Shown here piece by piece: positions 37,155 to 51,513 of a stretch of 64,000 nucleotides of DNA; the stretch's first letter is position 1, and each line of letters starts with the position of its first letter. The DNA is from Sindora glabra (Eukaryota > Streptophyta > Magnoliopsida > Fabales > Fabaceae). The notes under the pieces were generated by a model. It saw only the letters and a program-made list of their open reading frames with translations, searched no databases and was not told the origin of the DNA. Both the position numbers and the translations under genes were made by a program. Location of the stretch: contig CM035227.1 of assembly GCA_020226215.1 (NCBI GenBank), positions 21,145,866-21,209,865 of the forward strand, read 5' to 3'.

Positions 37155-38640
37155 GCTAAGCATGCAAATTAATTGAAAAAATCTGTGTGAAATCAATAAA
37201 TATTCAATATCAACATGCAAAAGCATGTAAACCCTATATATAATCTTAGATTAGAAAGTTAAACAACCAAACTACATTTGTGTCACAAGTTGGTAGTTAT
37301 CTAACTATAATTATGTGACACATGTTTACCATTTTTTGCGATCATGTTAACTTTCCCTGATTCTCTTGTGGCATGCTTGGAAAAGATAACAATCTTTATA
37401 AGCTCATAAGTCACATTCGAATATCATTGAAACACCTGCATATATCAAGCTATAAGAATGCCCCACCCTAAGAGCCTTTAGGCACAATAAACCAAAAAGA
37501 GATAATTTTAAACAAGGAAAGGAACAACTCTTGTCCTTAATATATGTCTTATTCCATAATTTTGAGTATGTATAACCATAAGTTAAAACACTTAAGCCTA
37601 ATTTTTAGTGCCAAGTTGCTCCATTAAGCTGCCAACACCCTACCATAAAGAACATTTTGAACCAAAGACCATTTACCACAAGTAGATATACTTTTTATGA
37701 ATTAATATAATATTTTTCTCCATGCTCCAAATGAGAGATACTCACTATAATACATTGAAATGAAAATAAAAATGTGAGGATTATAACCATGCACTTTTTA
37801 AATTCATCTGAATTCTTGAACCATGCCAAAATCATCAAAATACTTCCAAACTTAGGAAAAATTGAAAAAATTATACATACGTTAGATTGTTCTCAAATTT
37901 TAGCCATAAGATCCTTAAACTATGTTTAATTTTTCCACTAAGTTTCACCTAAAACTAAGCTTGTTAGCCTAATAAAATTGTCATAACCATCAACTTATGG
38001 CATTTTCCTTAACTTCCAATGTCAATGCCCTCATTGACATATCAATCAGACACACTTCTATGGAGAAATTTACTTAACTCTATCAAATCTTTATGTTAGT
38101 TTTTAGCCTATTCATCTAAGTTACTACCTTAACTGCCTATGTTTGTCTTTTTTAGTGCTATAAATGTTTCTTATCTTGAATTTTGGTTGTTAGCTCCATA
38201 ATATTAATATTCTCTTAGCAAAATGCATCCTTTATAAATTCTAAAAGAGTTACTTTTGTAGACTCCTTCAAAGTGCCCTAACACTCTCTAGTGCTACTTT
38301 CCCACAGCTTATTACTTGTTACTTTTGTAACTTATTCAATAAGTTAACATTGTTACTTGTCCAATAATGTGTTCATTGCCTTTGTAACTTGTACGAGTGT
38401 CACTTCTATAGTTTTTTATTTTAATACATTTACAACTTGTACTTATTACCTTAGTAGCTCACATAAGTGATACGTTCGTAGCTCTCAATCATTATCTTCA
38501 TTACAAAAATGTGCATTAACTTTATAACCTATGTGTAATGCTTAGCATTGTAAGCTACCTATTGACAAATGTCTTATGCCTAATATCCCATTAGCCAAAT
38601 GGAAGATCTAAGACTTACGCTTAAACATGCAAAAGGTTCG
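37155..38640. repeat. Large diverged direct duplication, copy 2
   Basis: Second copy of the repeat at 35275-37150. The part from 38290 to 38540 repeats ttacttgtnac-like words. A further fragment of the family lies at 40160-40345. Confidence 0.6.
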
Positions 38641-40410
38641 ATAACCTTACTCTCAATATTACTTACATTATGTAAGTCTCGATAACGACATTAAAATTTT
38701 GGTGCACATCGCATACACTTTAGCAAGTAACAAAGGTAAGTTTAGGTTAAATCTCAAGGAAATAGAAACCAATTAACAAAAATAAAAGCAAATAATAAAG
38801 GTTTTCAAAATCAATTTAAATGAAATAATTAAATTAGAATTAAATATAATTGAGAAGTGATTAGTCTAAGGGATAATTGTGTTACAATTTATTAATTCAT
38901 CACAAAAATCTAATTGTTTAATTTTAATTCAACTACTTGACTATGAATTACCTAAACATTTTGCAGTAACCCCCAAATTTTCTGTTATAAACTAATCTCT
39001 TATTATTAATTTATTTAAGATTGTTGTCAATGCTTAACTAACTAGCAATAACATTCAATTCACAAATAAACAAAATTAAATCAATAATCTTATATGTAGA
39101 AATTATCAATTCATTCCTTGTTTCCTTAGATGTTTAATAATTCTACACATAAAAATTATAAACACCTAGTTACTATTTGATTATAACCATGCACAACTAA
39201 TATATATGTGAGAATTAATTGCAATTAATCTTATAGTTCTAGATTATAAAATAAATTTAACTAAATTAACTAATAGGCCTAATTAGCTAATCATTTAAGT
39301 AATCATTAAACACGGATAGAGTAAAGAAAGAAAAAATAGTTTTTTTCTCTTGTTAAAAAAAATAGAAAGTGGGAGTAATAAGAGTAATTTAAATTAAGAA
39401 GCAAAGTCTCAAAATTAAAACCAAATTGTAGCTTTTGAACCAAAATAGAAAAATTAACCGCCCATAATGGTTTACAAAAGAAACTTAGAGAAGAGATAAT
39501 GCTATCTAATGTCTAAGTGCTACCTTTAGAGGCACAAAAACCCTGTTAATGTGATCTCTCCTTGAGAAAATCCTAATTGGCTAAGTTAGGCTGACTTTTA
39601 CAATTACAAGGAATTAAGCATTGCTTAATTTAGAAGATTAAAACTTAACTAAAACTCTTAGATAATTTACTTCAATAAATCTCATAATTCATCCTTCTAA
39701 TCACTAAATAATCATTAAAATGATGTCATTTCATTAAAGTAAGTTTTGAAATATGTTGGTATAGATCTTAGGTAATTTTGAGCTTCAGTTTGATATCATT
39801 TTAACTCATGGAACTTAGGATATGACCTAAAAATTGTGACTGAATTATGTTAGATAACAAAACTACTTCATCTTTAAGATCAAATGCAAACCTTTAAATG
39901 ATCAAAATACGCTTTCTTGTCTTCATAACATTTGTAGAGCATTCTATTAATATTTTAAAGAAATAAATATCACCCTAATAAAACCTCAGGAACTCAAGTT
40001 ATGGCCAAAAAATTAAAACAATATCAAAATTCAACATTAACCAAATAATTCAATTACATTTCAAAATTATGGCTTAATCACAAAACAAAACCAATTTCTA
40101 TAAATTAAACACATATAAGAGCTAAAGTATAGGAGAGAATAATATAGAAAATATTTTTCACATCACCAACCTTGTATGTTTGTGAAAAATAAAAAAACTA
40201 TACATAAGTCAAATTGCACTCAAAATTAAGCTATAGGACTCTTAAACTATGTTTGATTTTTCCTACTAAGTTTCATCTAAAATCAAGCATGTTTGTCTGT
40301 TAGAATTATTACAATCACCAATTTTTAACACTTTACCACATTCATCCTTTGCAAGTCTTTATTAAAATATTTCCGCTACATAAGCATATTAATGTCCTTT
40401 TAAATTTTAT
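38641..40410. other. Repeat-derived DNA without coding sequence
   Basis: The minus strand near 38700 (caccaaaattttaatgtcgt, then tatcgagact) recalls the untranslated zone next to an LTR of plant gypsy elements, but no domain supports this. The segment 40160-40345 is a third fragment of the 35-38 kb repeat. No gene is seen. Confidence 0.35.
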
Positions 40411-40798
40411 TGTAAACAACCTTACACTCTTTATTAAAATTAAACATTAAATATAGTTATTTTATTAATTGTATAGTCAAATTATAATCACATATGTTGA
40501 ACAATTTCAAAGTTAGTTTCTTCCTCTCCAATATGTGCTAGAAGCTCAGCTATATTCTTACAAAACTTGACATATCAAATTACAGAGAGAAAAATATAAA
40601 AAAGGATATTAAGAGAAAAAGAAACTTATAGCAAGATCAAAAAGAAAAACTTTCATTATTAAAAGTATATCATACAATTAGGAAGTCCCTCTTGTTATAT
40701 TAAGTTATTCTTAACTAACAATTATAACAAAAAGATAACATACTTTTAACTAACTACCTAACATGTACTTTTTCTAAAGTTTAAATTATTCCACAATA
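40411..40798 (-). repeat. 3' LTR of copia element II
   Basis: Begins tgtaaacaacc on the plus strand and ends next to the polypurine tract. Only its first 110 bp or so are matched by the 5' LTR remnant at 44729-44840. Confidence 0.65.
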
Positions 40799-41074
40799 TC
40801 CCCTTTTAATCTAAACTTTTTACAAACATCATGCCAAACAAACTCTTTAGTTTTCTAAATCTATCAATCTTTAAAGGTTTTGTTAAAATGTTAGCCACTT
40901 GATCTTCAGACTTAAGGTATAATATTTTAATTCTCCCTTTATTCACCTAGTCCTATAAAAAGTGGAACCTTGTTTCTATATGCTTACTTTTTCCATGAAA
41001 TACTAAATATTTGGACAAATTAATTGCAAAAATATTATCTATAAATAAGGTTAGTGATTTGTTTAGGCTTTTAT

Positions 41075-41160
41075 GCATTTATTCTAGCAGGTTCAGCAAC
41101 CATACTACTTGATATGCTATTGCTGCTATATATTCAACTTCACATGAACATAAAGCTACC
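41075..41160 (-). pseudogene. Copia RNase H motif fragment
   Basis: Reading the minus strand gives ALCSCEVEYIAA followed by VVWLLNLL, the copia RNase H signature (S-x-C/A-E-A-E-Y-x-A...W). No long frame survives around it. Confidence 0.75.
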
Positions 41161-43164
41161 ATAAGTTATTTCTTAAAGCACTAAACAAAAGTAATTTTGA
41201 TAAATGTAAATAAATGGTTTAAGGTACTTTTTCGATCATCCTTGTCTTTACATTAGTTATTATCTAAAAAGCTAAGTAAAATCCTTTTGTTGCTCCTATT
41301 ATTATTAGTAAATAACAACCATTGATCATAAGTCCCTTTAACATATATCAAAATCCTTTGAACGGCTAGGAGATGAGATTATTTAGGACTTTCCATAAAT
41401 TTACTAATAAAACTAACTCCATAAGAAATGTTTAGTTTAGTCTCCTTACAATTTGCTTGTATAAGGTAGGATAAACAAGATTGTTAGCTTCACTTTCTTT
41501 TGTCAAATTGTTTCTTATATCTACTAATGTTTGATGTTGTAGCTTGCCATTTTGAATCTTTGAAGCAAATCTATAGCATACTTGCTCTAAAGCATTAAGA
41601 TTCCCATTGAAGTCTATTTAAACTCTATACCTAAAAAATAAGATAATACACCAAGATTTGTGATCTCAAATTCATGTTTCATAATATTTTTAAAACATTG
41701 AATTTGGTTTTCATCATTTCTAATAATCAACAAGTCATTAACATAGATAAAACTATCATAATAGAGTTTAGACTTGTAAACTTTACATATATGCCATACT
41801 TATTAATACATCTGTCAAAACCATTTTGAATAAAGAAGGAGTCAATCCTCTTATTCCAAGCTCTTGGTGCTTATTTAAGGTTATACAAGGCTTTCTTTAG
41901 TTTATACACTTTATGTTTTTGCCCTTTAACTTCAAAATTAGGAGGTTGCATTATAAAGATTTCTTCTTTTAAAGGTTTGTTTAGAAAGGCTAATTTTACA
42001 TTAAGTTGATACATGTTTCAAAATTTATAAGCTGCAACTACTATTATGAGTTTCACTAATTCAATTTTGGCTATAAGAGAGAAGACCTTTTGATAGTCTA
42101 GGCCAGGTTTCTAAAGAAATCCCTTGGCTACTAGTCTAGCTTTATGCTTTTCAATTTCTCAATTTAGCTTTATTTTTTCTTAAAAACCCACTTGACAACA
42201 ATAGGACTTTTTGTTTCAAGGTAGTTCAATTAATTTGCAAGTCTTCTTTCTTTATATTATATTTAATTGCTTTTTCATGACCTCAACTTAAGTTTAAGTT
42301 TGAATAGCTTGCTCAAATTCTATCTACTTTTAATTTGCAAAGAATGTTATATGTACTAAATTTCTATCTTCTATTACTACATTATCTGGGAACTTTTCAA
42401 AGTTTCTTAGCCTAGATTATTATATTTTGTTTGGCTAAGGTCTAGTATTTACTTGAGTAGGTTAGGCTTGTTGTTTTACATTTGGTGTATTTTTATTTGG
42501 TACAAGCTATCTTTCCTCAATATTTTCATTAAATAATTCAAATGTAATATAGTTTATTTTCCTATTTAGCTTCATGCCTTCTTGCCAATTCCAAGTTCTA
42601 GTTTCGCTAATTAGAACATCCTACTAATAATCAACTTATTGGTAGTTAGGTTTAATAATTTGTAACCTCTAGTTAGATGATACCCCATCATTACAACCTT
42701 TTCACTCCTATTATCTAGTTTTCTTTTTCTCTCTTGTAGTGCATGAATATAGCATAATAATCTAAAAACCTTAAAGTGATTCACATTAGGTTTCCTACCT
42801 AGTCCACACTTCTTTTAAGGTTCTAACATCTAGCATTCTTATTGGGTGGAGGTTAAGTATATAAATTACATAAGTCACAACTTCATTTAAAAGCTATTTG
42901 GCATAATTTTAGTTTTTAACATACTTTTAGCCATGTTCATTATTATTCTATTTCTCATTTCTATCACTCCATTATGCTATAGAGTCTAAGGATTAATTAC
43001 ATCATGAATAATTTCATATGATTTATAAACTCTTTGAATTCTTATAAGTTATATTCTCCACTTCCATTAGTATGTAAATTTTTAATCTTTCTACTTCTTT
43101 ATTTTTTTGCTATGAGTTTGAAGTTCTTGAATGCTTTTAAAGCTTTAGGCTTTTGTTTTAGTAG

Positions 43165-43536
43165 TTAAATCCTAATCTTTCTACTAAAATCATCCATAAA
43201 AGTGATAAAGTAATTTTTTTTGCCAAGTTTTTGAACACTTAAAGATCCACATACATCAAAATAGATAACTTTAAGCAAATTTGATATTACTTTCATAGTC
43301 TCCCTTTGAAATAGTCTTCTATAATGTTTTGTTAAAATACATACTTCATAAAACTTGTCTAGTTTCTCTATAGAAGGTAAACCCCATACCATCTTGTTTT
43401 TACTTAAAATACTCAAACTCTTGAAGTTCAAATGGCTAAATCTTAAATGCCAAATCCAATCTTCATACCCAGATACTGCCTTTAAACATTGACAAGTTGT
43501 GTTTTGAATTTCAACTTTAAAAGTTATATTCTTCAA
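43165..43536 (-). pseudogene. Copia GAG-pre-integrase and integrase fragment
   Basis: The 123-codon frame has WHLRFSHLNF (GAG-pre-integrase; integrase zinc-binding His region), then a degraded C-x2-C area (YEVCILTKHYR, second Cys lost). The start of the integrase core follows (YFDVCGSL...FITFMDDFSRK), where catalytic Asp residues are recognisable. The frame then ends at a stop before the rest of the core. Confidence 0.9.
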
Positions 43537-43572
43537 TAATGGAGCTTTAAGTATGATTCTTCCTTTCGAATT

Positions 43573-43797
43573 TTAGATAGTAAGATACCATTCTTCCATC
43601 TTCACTTTATAACCTTTCTTTAATAGTTGTTCAAGCTTTAACAAGTTATTCTTCATTATAGGTATATAGAAAACTTTAAAAATATAAGCATGCCTTCCAT
43701 TCTTTTGTTGAATTAAAATCTTACCTCTTCTTTTTATTAAGACAGTATTGATGTCAATAAATTTAGCCTTGGACTTTACAAATATATCAAGGTCCAT
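43573..43797 (-). pseudogene. Copia protease-downstream fragment
   Basis: A 74-codon frame with IFKVFYIPIMKNNLLKLEQLLKKGY cut into shorter recognisable parts: FYIPIMKNNLL and QLLKKGYKV. These match the region between protease and GAG-pre-integrase in copia polyproteins. It is separated from the next fragment by a stop. Confidence 0.8.
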
Positions 43798-44972
43798 AAA
43801 TCAATCCTTTTTTCCAAATAATATGATTGAAATAGCCTATGTCAAGAAACCATAAAGTCTCTTTCTATTTTTCTAGTTATGAAGTCACCATTAGTAACAC
43901 ATTCTTTTTATCTCCTTTTAGCAGAAATCTTACCTCTTCTTCAATCTTTTACAACTTTTTCCTGAGTCTACATTTACTTGTATAATAGACCCATTTTTTT
44001 CACTATTCAATTTTGACTTCAATGTAATTTGCACTTAAAGTGTTTATTCTTGTACTCTATCAAAGGCTTTTTCATTTAGTCTTTATTTATACGCTTCTAA
44101 GGTAGCTTGAAGATTATCAAGTGTCACTCCATTTAAATCTTTAGATTTTTCAACTACAACTACTATGTCATTGAATCTTAAGGTAATGTTTTTAAAATCT
44201 TCTTAATGACTGTAAGAACTTTAACTTTATCACCATTAGCCTTAAGTCAATCAATCAAAGCTTGTATCTTGATGAAATAATCACTAATACTCTCCTTACT
44301 TTCCATTTAAAGAAACTCAAATTATCTTCTTAGTATTTGTAATCTTACTTCTTGATTTTTTAGCACCTTTATAACAATTCTTAAGTATATCCTAGGCCTC
44401 TATAGCAATTATAACCCTTGGTATCTTCTTAAAAACTTTACTATTAACACTTTAATGAAGAAAGAATAATACTTTACAATCTTTCTTTTTATTTTCCATA
44501 TAAACTTGCTTTTGCACTTCAGTAGTATTGGATTTTAGCTTTGAAGAGCCGTTAATTATGATTTTCAAGACTTCTTGGTAGCTAAACATCACTTTCATTT
44601 ATATACACCACTTGTCATAATTCTTCCATCTAAAATAGGAAAAGTGGTGTGAAATCATCCTCCCATGTTAGCCATTCTATGAATCTTAACTCTTGATACT
44701 GATTCCCTGCATGCTTATTATTACAAAAGTAAACAACCATATATTCTTTGTTAAAATTAAACTTTATATGTAGTTAGTTTATTAATTGTAAAGTTAAATT
44801 TTAACAACACACACTAAACAATTTCAAAGTTAGCTTTTTTCTTTACAAGTAAAAATTCAATGTCACGTTATATAACGACTATGTCCAAGTCAAATAAGCT
44901 TGAAATTTTAAAAACCTATTTAGGCTGTAGCTATGCTCTAAAAATATTGTCAAGCTCATACTATATGCTTTT

Positions 44973-45785
<813 letters not shown>

Positions 45786-46830
45786 TAGGGGTAAATAAGT
45801 CGAGTCATTCATGAACTATTTATGGTTTGCTTAATCAAAAGTTTGTTATGCTATTGATTAGCTTAAAAAAATTGTTAGGCCTAATCCACTGACTTAAAAG
45901 ATTAGTTCGTATTGCTGAAATAGTCAAGCCTGATACCTTATAAGTTATACTCATGTCTTAAATTTAACAGAAATAGAACTTTACAATCTTCCTTATTTAA
46001 ATGGTCTAACATCCTCATTACACCTAATAAATCATGGCCCAAGATCTACACTAGTAGAAGTATACAATTAGCTTGTAATGCCCTAAGTTTGACGAGCCAA
46101 AGACAATTGTTAGATTTGATCCACTAACCAAAAAGACTAGTCCAAATTGATAAAATAGTCAAGTTTGATGCCTCATATGTTATATTCAATTCTTAAATCT
46201 AACAAATGTAGAGCTTTACAATCTCTCTATTTATTTAATTGAATAAGCCATACCTAATCCAACATTAGTCTATTTATTAAATAAGCCCAATATATTTAAC
46301 ATTAAACTTCACTTATTGGTCTATTAAGTTAACTTATTTAATTAATATATTATTCTAATCTAATATACAAAATTAATTGATGTAATTGCATTATAGATGT
46401 TATTCTTTCTATCATTGTGTCTTCTTACCCTTTTTCAGTTCAACCATTAATTTTTTCAAATTTCTAAAATTCATGAATGTGATAAATTTATATTATTGTG
46501 TCATTTAATTTTTTAAATTTTAAATAAATATGATTATATTGAATCATTGATAATTTTAAAAACTAAGAGACTAAATTTTGTTCAATGCTTTATATACTTA
46601 ACAAGTATTATTATTTTTTAACTAAGGGGTCTATTTGTACTTTATATACACATATTTATAAACTTATTAATTACTCATTTAGAGTTTAATTATTAGGTCC
46701 AAATAGGCCAACTAACCAAACAATACTTTTTAAATTTTATAAACAAGTCAACCAAATTAAAATTTTAATTTACAAACATGTGACAAGTTAAGCTCGAATA
46801 AAAAAATCTTGAAATGAGCTTCATTCATTT
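45786..46830. mobile_element. Probable hAT-like non-autonomous element, right end unclear
   Basis: Starts taggggtaaataagtcgag, close to the hAT ends found at 19.7, 55.6 and 58.4 kb, and has the same agcctaat/aataagcc subterminal texture. Inside, 45862-46005 and 46106-46240 are diverged direct copies. I could not place the right end or a target duplication. Confidence 0.4.
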
Positions 46831-49411
46831 TCTTGATATTGTTCTTTCTTCTTGTCTTTCTTTTTTTTTTTTTTTTTTCCACATATAGTGAGTAGGTTCA
46901 GATATTGAACCTCTATCCACTGCCACTTAGCTCCAAATATATTGGTCAAATAGATGCTTTTCAGGAAAGAAATGAGAAATATGTTTGAAATCGCAGATAT
47001 TGAAAAGATGAACTATTTCTTGACTATGTTGATTGTGATTTGACTGATCATTATGCTTGGTTCTGCATTGTCATTATAGTTGTAGTTGCGATTTTAATAT
47101 TATTAACAAAATTATGGATAAATACAGAAAAAGTAGATAGAATTATAAAAAATTATGATTGTGCAGTTTTATAGTTACATATCTCAATTTAGGACCTTGT
47201 TTATGATACGAGAAATATGTCCGCTTACATTTATGCTTTCCTTTGAATCAAGTGTGTTCACATGGAATAAAAGTGTTTTGTTGTTGCTTAAGTTGTTTGT
47301 TGAAGTAGTGCCTGATGGTGTGAATCAAGTCATTTTGACTTGGAAGAATTATAACAAATTTGGGGTAGTAGCAAAATGTCCTCATTGTCATTGTCATTTA
47401 TTGTGAAAACGAATGAGCCAAGTCAATGGTGAGAAGATCCTGCTAAGTGCCAACCATGGAAAGGCTAAGCATATGAGAATCATGTATTATATTGGTTGCA
47501 ATATTGAAAAAGATCAGTAGATTAGCATTGTTTATAATGATGCACTAGAAAATCAAGTTGCTGGTCATTTCTGTTTGGCAAAGCTTTCATTAGAGTATCA
47601 AGCACAAGCATGAAAAAGATTAGTAGATTAGCATTGTTTATAATGACCAAGTTGCTGGTCATTTCAGTTTGGCATAGCTTTCGCTTGACTTTCATGTATT
47701 TTTCACTTGTATAATGATGTAATTACAAACAAGGAAAGTCTAGAGTCAACAAAGGATGCGCGCGGATCAAGCCTAGAGGAGAATGTTTGAGATTAAGCTG
47801 AATTCATATCCAATACGATGGCGCATGCAACAGTCAGTAATTAATATAATGGCAGAATCAACAAAGGATGCGGGGCAGGTGGCTACATGTGAAAATCATG
47901 AAGGCAATAGTACTCTCCACAATTCTTGTTAGCTCCATCGGAGAAACACTCATCTAACCAATCAACTAACAATCCAATCTGAAAGAGCTTCACCTATTCA
48001 CCAATCAACCAACAATCCAATCTGAAAAACCGCAACCTTTCCCATTATTCATGACGCTAATTGTTAAGAAAGCTCAGGAGCAGAGTATTTTTTTTTTTTT
48101 TTAATTACATCATTTATTTTTAAGTTTCAACAAATAAAATCAAATATAAAACACAAGAATCAAAATAAAAAATTAAACAAAACAAGCAGTCATATAGTAA
48201 AAGAACACTAATACCATATTTGCAACAAGAACAACGAAGGACAAGAAGAGAGAATGAAATGTTACATCATAACATTACTAATCCTTTACCACTATTTTGT
48301 GTCATCCAAATTTTAGAAGATTTTCTAGACATCCAAATAACTAAAATAACTAAAAGACAAGTTATGTCTTTTCATTCTCTCTTCTTGTCTTTCATTCCCT
48401 TTCCTACGTGCTTATGTAAAAAGGTAGTTAATCCTGCTCAACTATGACTGGGTGTTTGTCCCATGAACCTCTACTAAAGAGCCATTTAAACAATACAGCC
48501 CCAGTGCCAATGCGTTCATGACCTATCTAATCTAACAGCATATAAATGGAAAAACAAACAAATCCATGATCACCAAAACAAGAACTAACTAAACGAAACA
48601 TTTTTATTAAAGAATATCAGTCTCATGTCATGCCAATTGCATCTTAAAAGCAAACGGGAAACTAACATTAGCACAATCAACTGGATTGGTAGAACTGATG
48701 GACCAATTTTCTTTTTGATGCAAGCAGGGCGAAGGAGTGTACGGGAGGGAGATGAAGAATCTACAAAACAAAGGGGAAAAGGTGGGAGAACAGAATATCA
48801 GTGATAATCTTAATTCTCAATTGTAGAATATCCAACTATTAATACTTGTTGATGACACTAAAATAGTTTTTTTTTTCTTTTTTCCCCCTTTTTTTTTTTT
48901 GGGAAGGGGGGGGGGGGGAGGGGCACCTAATTTTAGATGAGGCTTTACATTGACGACGTATGAACCAAAAAAGCATGAATAGACCTTTTTGTCAATTGTC
49001 ACTAGCTCAACCATGAACCACCTAAACAAAGTTCAGACAACAGAATCACCAATTAACACACACACACACACACAAAAAAAAAAAATCAAACAGAACGGCA
49101 TAGAATCTCTTTCTAAATTGCCACTTCCTCAACCAAAAACCAGACTTCACATAAAATAGCATATCTGTCAAATAAGTTAAGTTAAAACTAGGGCAGGAAT
49201 AGAATACTTGACCAGATAATTCACTAGTTATGTCCATCCTGATCCCACTAACTTGGAGGATGGCATGCGAAACTCAAAAAAGACAAAGTTCTAAGCAATT
49301 TCATAAAACAGGGAAAAGACTCATCTGATTTCTGTTTATGAATTGAAATCCTGCACTCAATGCATGTTTGTTCATCACTATTCACCAGTAGGTTATTACC
49401 AATCCTTTTTA
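46831..49411. other. Intergenic DNA with short duplications
   Basis: No supportable gene. It contains a T run (46861-46880), a diverged duplication (47503-47582 and 47611-47691), a 43-bp tandem repeat (47958-48027), a T/C/T/G homopolymer block (48867-48923) and an (AC)n run (49056-49074). The frame at 47155-47406 (83 codons, CPHCHCHLL near its end) has no family I recognise. Confidence 0.45.
48867..48923. repeat. Poly-T/C/T/G homopolymer block
   Basis: Runs of T, C, T and then G (14 uninterrupted G) follow each other in 57 bp. A similar block lies at 52535-52613. The G run could form a G-quadruplex. Confidence 0.9.
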
Positions 49412-50906
49412 TGTAAAGAGATGGATACATCAAAGGGGGGGTAAATTGGGCTTTTTGTAAAAATTTCTTCAATAAAAACAAAGTATTTTGTTTTAAAACA
49501 GAGAAAGCAATAATTGCACTTTAGAAACAAGGAATTCAACTCACAAATGTCATATCATCCAACATTTATATTTTATGCATTAAGACTCCAACAAAATTAC
49601 TCAACTATGCAAAAGATGCAATATAAATTCAGAAAATTAAAGAGAGATAGGGTTGAGAGAGTTGCAAGCACATATAAAGTGGTTCCACCAAGAAGAACAA
49701 CCACTTCTTGTGCACATCCACTTTCCAAAGTCAAATACTTTTTGATTCCACGATTAGTGCACTAAATCCCCTAAGGTTAATGGACCTTAAGAAGCCTTGC
49801 ACCAGTCTTGGATTTTTACAACCCACCCTTATGCAATTCTCACAAAAGTATCTTTCCTTAAAGCTTTCACACACTCTAGCAAGTATTGGGATCCCTCACC
49901 GAATACAAAAACCAGAAACTTGATTAAAAAAAGTAAGTGTTTTAGTGCACCCTTTGCACAAAATACAAGTTCAAAACCTAGAATGATTCAATCTTAGGAG
50001 AATGGCCCAAATGATTGAAGCAAGAATAGAAAGATGAAAGTGAGATAAGAGCTCTCATAAATCCTGGGTTTTTGCGCCTCCTCTTCGTCAAAAAATAGAG
50101 TTAAAACATTTATATATGTGTTGGAATTGGATAGGAACCGTTAGACAGCTGGCTTATTTTAAAATCATGCCCTGCAGATACTACTCGAGTATGCTAGCCC
50201 AAGAATCCAAAATTTGAACTATACCCAAGTATAGACTTGAGTATCCAGCTGCTCGTGAAGCTTTAGAACACCATACTCACTTATATACTAAAGTATGGTC
50301 CAAACAGTTTGCCTCTAGACCTCTATACTAGCTTATATACTCAAGCATGGTCCAAAAGGTTCATATCTGGATCAATATACTCGAGTATAATCCAGAAGAT
50401 TAGCCTCTAGAACCATATACTCACTTTCATATGCAAGTATAAGCAGGGCAATAACTATTTTTCAAACAAAACTAGGTTTTTTCAATAATTTTTCAAAAAG
50501 AAGTTCCTCTTATCCAAATCCTTTTGATTTAAAACAAGTTTTGACACCAAAAAATCACCTATTTTGAAAATATTTTGATCCTTTTAGATTTTTAAAAAGA
50601 CTTTGGACACAAAATACCTAATTTTTCAATGTTTTGCAACTATTTGAGCCATAATACTTTAAGAATGTTCATTTACATTTAAATTGCCTAATATCCTAAA
50701 CTAATTCTTCAAAATATTCAATAAGCCTCACAAAACTTTCAACACAAAATCTCAAGCAATTTTATAAAATCTTTCACATAAAAGTGTAATTTCAAAATGA
50801 CAATTGACATCATCAAAACTTAACCATTTAAGAAGAAGCTAAGTCAACATTTTATATCCATCATAAATCATACCCTCAACAAAGTTTAGTGCCAGACAAC
50901 CTAACA
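49412..50906 (-). mobile_element. Long copia-type LTR (SIRE/Maximus-like), apparently without a body
   Basis: On the minus strand it begins tgttaggttgtctggcacta and ends ctctttaca. The poly-C run followed by tttgatgtatcc just before the end recalls the cccccct motif near the 3' end of SIRE/Maximus LTRs. It is about 1.5 kb, typical for that lineage, with an untranslated, T-rich character and no pol domain nearby. No 5-bp target duplication is seen, so it is either a truncated element or an eroded solo LTR. Confidence 0.55.
50180..50450. repeat. Cluster of TACTCGAGTA-like imperfect palindromes
   Basis: Within the LTR, words such as tactcgagtatg, tatactaaagtatgg, tatactcaagcatgg and tatactcgagtata recur about every 50 bp, six times, some followed by gtccaaaa. 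This is an internal tandem array of one unit. Confidence 0.7.
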
Positions 50907-51166
50907 CTTTCTAAAACCCTAAACCCAAAACCATTCCCCATTAAAATTGATTCATCTCGAAGTTCAGCACACAACTCTAAAGCCCAGGGAAGACAAAACA
51001 ATTCAAAAGGAAGCTGAAAAGGTGCTATTTTCCCCCCTTCTCTCTCTCTCTCTCTCTCTCTCAGTCAACAGAAATAATGAAACCCAGCACTGAATGATGT
51101 TATAAAAAGACATTCAACAAGGGCATCAACAAAATAAAGTTCAGAAAATAATCCATCACCCAAGTA

Positions 51167-51396
51167 TATTTCAGCCACAGCCAAGATTTCATATACTACA
51201 ACGGTGGAATGTACTAATTCAAATCCCCATATTTCTCTAGAATCCACATCACCTAACAGAGCAATCAAATTACAAATCATGGTGGCTGCAACACCTTCAA
51301 CAATCAAGGTTGTATTTCACTGCAAGTTCAATTTGAAATCACCAGCCACTAATACTAAATAAGTATCCAACCACCCAAGATCACATTAAAGCTTCA
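51167..51396. repeat. Direct duplication, copy 1 (about 230 bp)
   Basis: Copied about 348 bp downstream at 51514-51747: cagccacagccaagatttca, ctaacagagcaatcaa, catggtggctgcaa, tcaccagccactaata. On the minus strand it lies in an 80-codon frame (51065-51307). Confidence 0.9.
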
Positions 51397-51513
51397 CAAG
51401 CACACAAACAAGCATGTTGCTCATCATTACTATTCCAAAATGGTTTCTCAAAGGAGAAAATGAGTGAAGCACACGCATGGTGGAATGTTCTAATTTCAGC
51501 CATTGCCCTAGTA

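Larger units (their letters stand above)
40411..44840 (-). mobile_element. Ty1/copia LTR retrotransposon II, decayed, 5' LTR truncated
   Basis: Minus-strand order: a short 5' LTR remnant (about 44729-44840), a PBS-like word near 44690, gag debris, a protease/GAG-pre-integrase zone, integrase, eroded RT, RNase H (near 41080-41160), a polypurine tract (minus AAAAGGGGA, 40799-40807) and a 3' LTR (40411-40798). The LTRs share taaacaacc, attaattgta and caatttcaaagttag. Stops occur throughout. Several lineage-typical words differ from element I, so it is a different family. Confidence 0.85.

Noticed and set aside
49514..49997. Three overlapping plus-strand frames
   Set aside because: They lie antisense inside a copia-type LTR and show no domain.
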